Below, piece by piece: positions 63,135 to 64,000 of a stretch of DNA of 64,000 nucleotides (its first letter is position 1; each line of letters begins with the position of its first letter). The notes beneath the pieces are model-generated. The model saw nothing but the letters and a program-made list of their open reading frames with translations. It did no database searches and was not told the origin of the DNA. The stretch spans positions 2,884,729 through 2,948,728 of the forward strand of contig NZ_OMOR01000001.1 in the NCBI RefSeq assembly GCF_900302465.1, read 5' to 3'. This DNA is from Ascidiaceihabitans donghaensis. Its GTDB lineage: Bacteria; Pseudomonadota; Alphaproteobacteria; Rhodobacterales; Rhodobacteraceae. Position numbers and translations under genes: made by a program.

Positions 63135-64000
63135 TTACTTCACGGTGATGCGACCGTCCGTGTAAGGTGTGAAGGGTCCCTTGGCTGCCAAAAACTCGGC
63201 TGTAACATCCGCCAGATCAGGGCCGAAATCATATGCGTTTTCAGCCGTTTTGAACATGGCATAGCCATCCCCACCGTTGCGCACATAGTTGTTGGACACC
63301 ACGCCGTACAGCTTGTCCATGTCGATGGGAGCACCAGCAACCATGACGTCGCTGATACGTGCGCCAACTTCGGCTGCAGGATCAACGGCAAAAGAAATGC
63401 CAGCCACCTGAGGGAAACGCCCTTTGCCTTCGTCCATCTGGCTGACGCCGCTTTCCAGCGCTTCAACCATTACTGCGCCCGTCACTTGAAAGGTCGACAG
63501 CGTGTTCTGGAACGGCAGCACGGTCAGGACTTCGCCCATGGTGATCGGACCCGCATCGATGCTGGCGCGAATACCACCACCGTTCTGGATTGCAATTTCA
63601 ATGCCTTGATCTTTGACGCGGTCCAACATCGCATCAGCAATAAGCGACCCCATCGAACATTCCATGGCACGGCATACTGCGCGATCACCGCCAATTTCTG
63701 TGGCAGCTTCCGCCACAACCTTGTTGCGAATTTCGTCCAAGGGTGCCGCTGCTTCCGCGATACGTGCCACGGTGGCCGCGTCTTCAGCAACCGAGCCGTC
63801 CATGATCAAAGGCTCTCCGGCGGCTTCAACAATATCGCCGGCATCATTGAAGGTGACATTCAGTTCGCCCAAAAACTTACCGTATGCATAGGCCTGAACG
63901 ATAGCGGTGTTGCCGACCATCGTCGGGTATGGCCCCTGCGCGCGCTCATTCGTGTTGGACAGCAGCGTGTTGGAATGCCCGCCCACGATCACATCGATGC
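63135..64000 (-). CDS. 5'-nucleotidase/UshA-type metallophosphoesterase, C-terminal part (partial)
   Basis: The gene runs off the right edge; 288 C-terminal residues are visible. The fragment starts in the metallophosphatase domain with IDVIVGGHSNTLL (metal-binding His motif). It continues with the 5'-nucleotidase C-terminal domain: CSMGSLIADAMLDRV, IQNGGGIRASIDAGPITMGEVLTVLPFQNTLSTFQVTG, and YGVVSNNYVRNGGDGYAMF. Such enzymes are periplasmic and dephosphorylate nucleotides. The upstream part and signal peptide lie outside the window. Confidence 0.93.
   Translation of the reverse strand, partial: IDVIVGGHSNTLLSNTNERAQGPYPTMVGNTAIVQAYAYGKFLGELNVTFNDAGDIVEAAGEPLIMDGSVAEDAATVARIAEAAAPLDEIRNKVVAEAATEIGGDRAVCRAMECSMGSLIADAMLDRVKDQGIEIAIQNGGGIRASIDAGPITMGEVLTVLPFQNTLSTFQVTGAVMVEALESGVSQMDEGKGRFPQVAGISFAVDPAAEVGARISDVMVAGAPIDMDKLYGVVSNNYVRNGGDGYAMFKTAENAYDFGPDLADVTAEFLAAKGPFTPYTDGRITVK

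Overview
The window looks like a chromosomal segment of a marine alphaproteobacterium of the Rhodobacterales (Roseobacter-type). The pointers are a light-harvesting 2 operon (pucBAC) preceded by two perfect tandem TGT-N12-ACA boxes, several TRAP transporter genes, a form-II-type CoxL-like dehydrogenase, an AsnC/Lrp-type regulator divergent from putA, the TamA/TamB pair, and moderate GC content with tight ATGA gene overlaps. Identifications rest on reading motifs and family resemblance; no database search was possible.

Layout. 1-7.7 kb: a partial Tat-exported TRAP receptor, a GMC-type alcohol dehydrogenase, a rhodanese, then a TRAP transporter operon (receptor, small and large membrane subunits) ending in an aldehyde dehydrogenase. 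7.7-20.2 kb: a long minus-strand accessory cluster. Read from its promoter side it encodes two unrecognised proteins, a DyP-type peroxidase, a cytochrome P450 without the usual I-helix acid-alcohol pair, a GST-like protein, a LodA-like (cysteine tryptophylquinone) oxidase and its LodB-like flavoprotein. After a gap come a DUF4123 adaptor, a large glycine-rich putative effector and a membrane-anchored SUMF1/FGE-fold protein. 20.5-22.9 kb: an orphan TRAP receptor and a flavin monooxygenase. 22.9-26.2 kb: katG and divergent oxyR. 26.2-29.8 kb: a four-gene tetronate (threonate/erythronate) catabolic operon (ltnD-otnK-otnC-otnI type).

29.8-35.4 kb: a response regulator / histidine kinase / response regulator group next to pucBAC and a fourth, repeat-containing gene, closed by a strong terminator. 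35.6-41.0 kb: tamA-tamB, followed by tRNA-Leu(UAA). 41.3-53.4 kb: mostly housekeeping genes (TPR protein, putA with its regulator, rhomboid protease, GFA-type protein, inositol monophosphatase, MDR reductase, cysK with a translationally linked sulfotransferase, metR/metF). 53.5-64 kb: a PaaI thioesterase, a DUF2235 hydrolase overlapping a CoxL-like dehydrogenase, a PhyH dioxygenase plus HD diiron oxygenase pair that resembles known phosphonate-cleaving pairs, glutaryl-CoA dehydrogenase with a LysR regulator, a small secreted protein, an SRAP protein, an acetyltransferase and a partial 5'-nucleotidase.

The best candidate for an undescribed system is the 7.7-20.2 kb cluster. It combines a probable H2O2-producing quinoprotein oxidase with two haem enzymes able in principle to use H2O2, beside a probable type VI secretion adaptor/effector/partner triplet. 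Other points for follow-up are a nearly identical operator-like sequence upstream of both the TRAP-aldehyde dehydrogenase operon and the tetronate operon, a LodB-like gene that seems to start at CTG, and the PhyH-HD pair.
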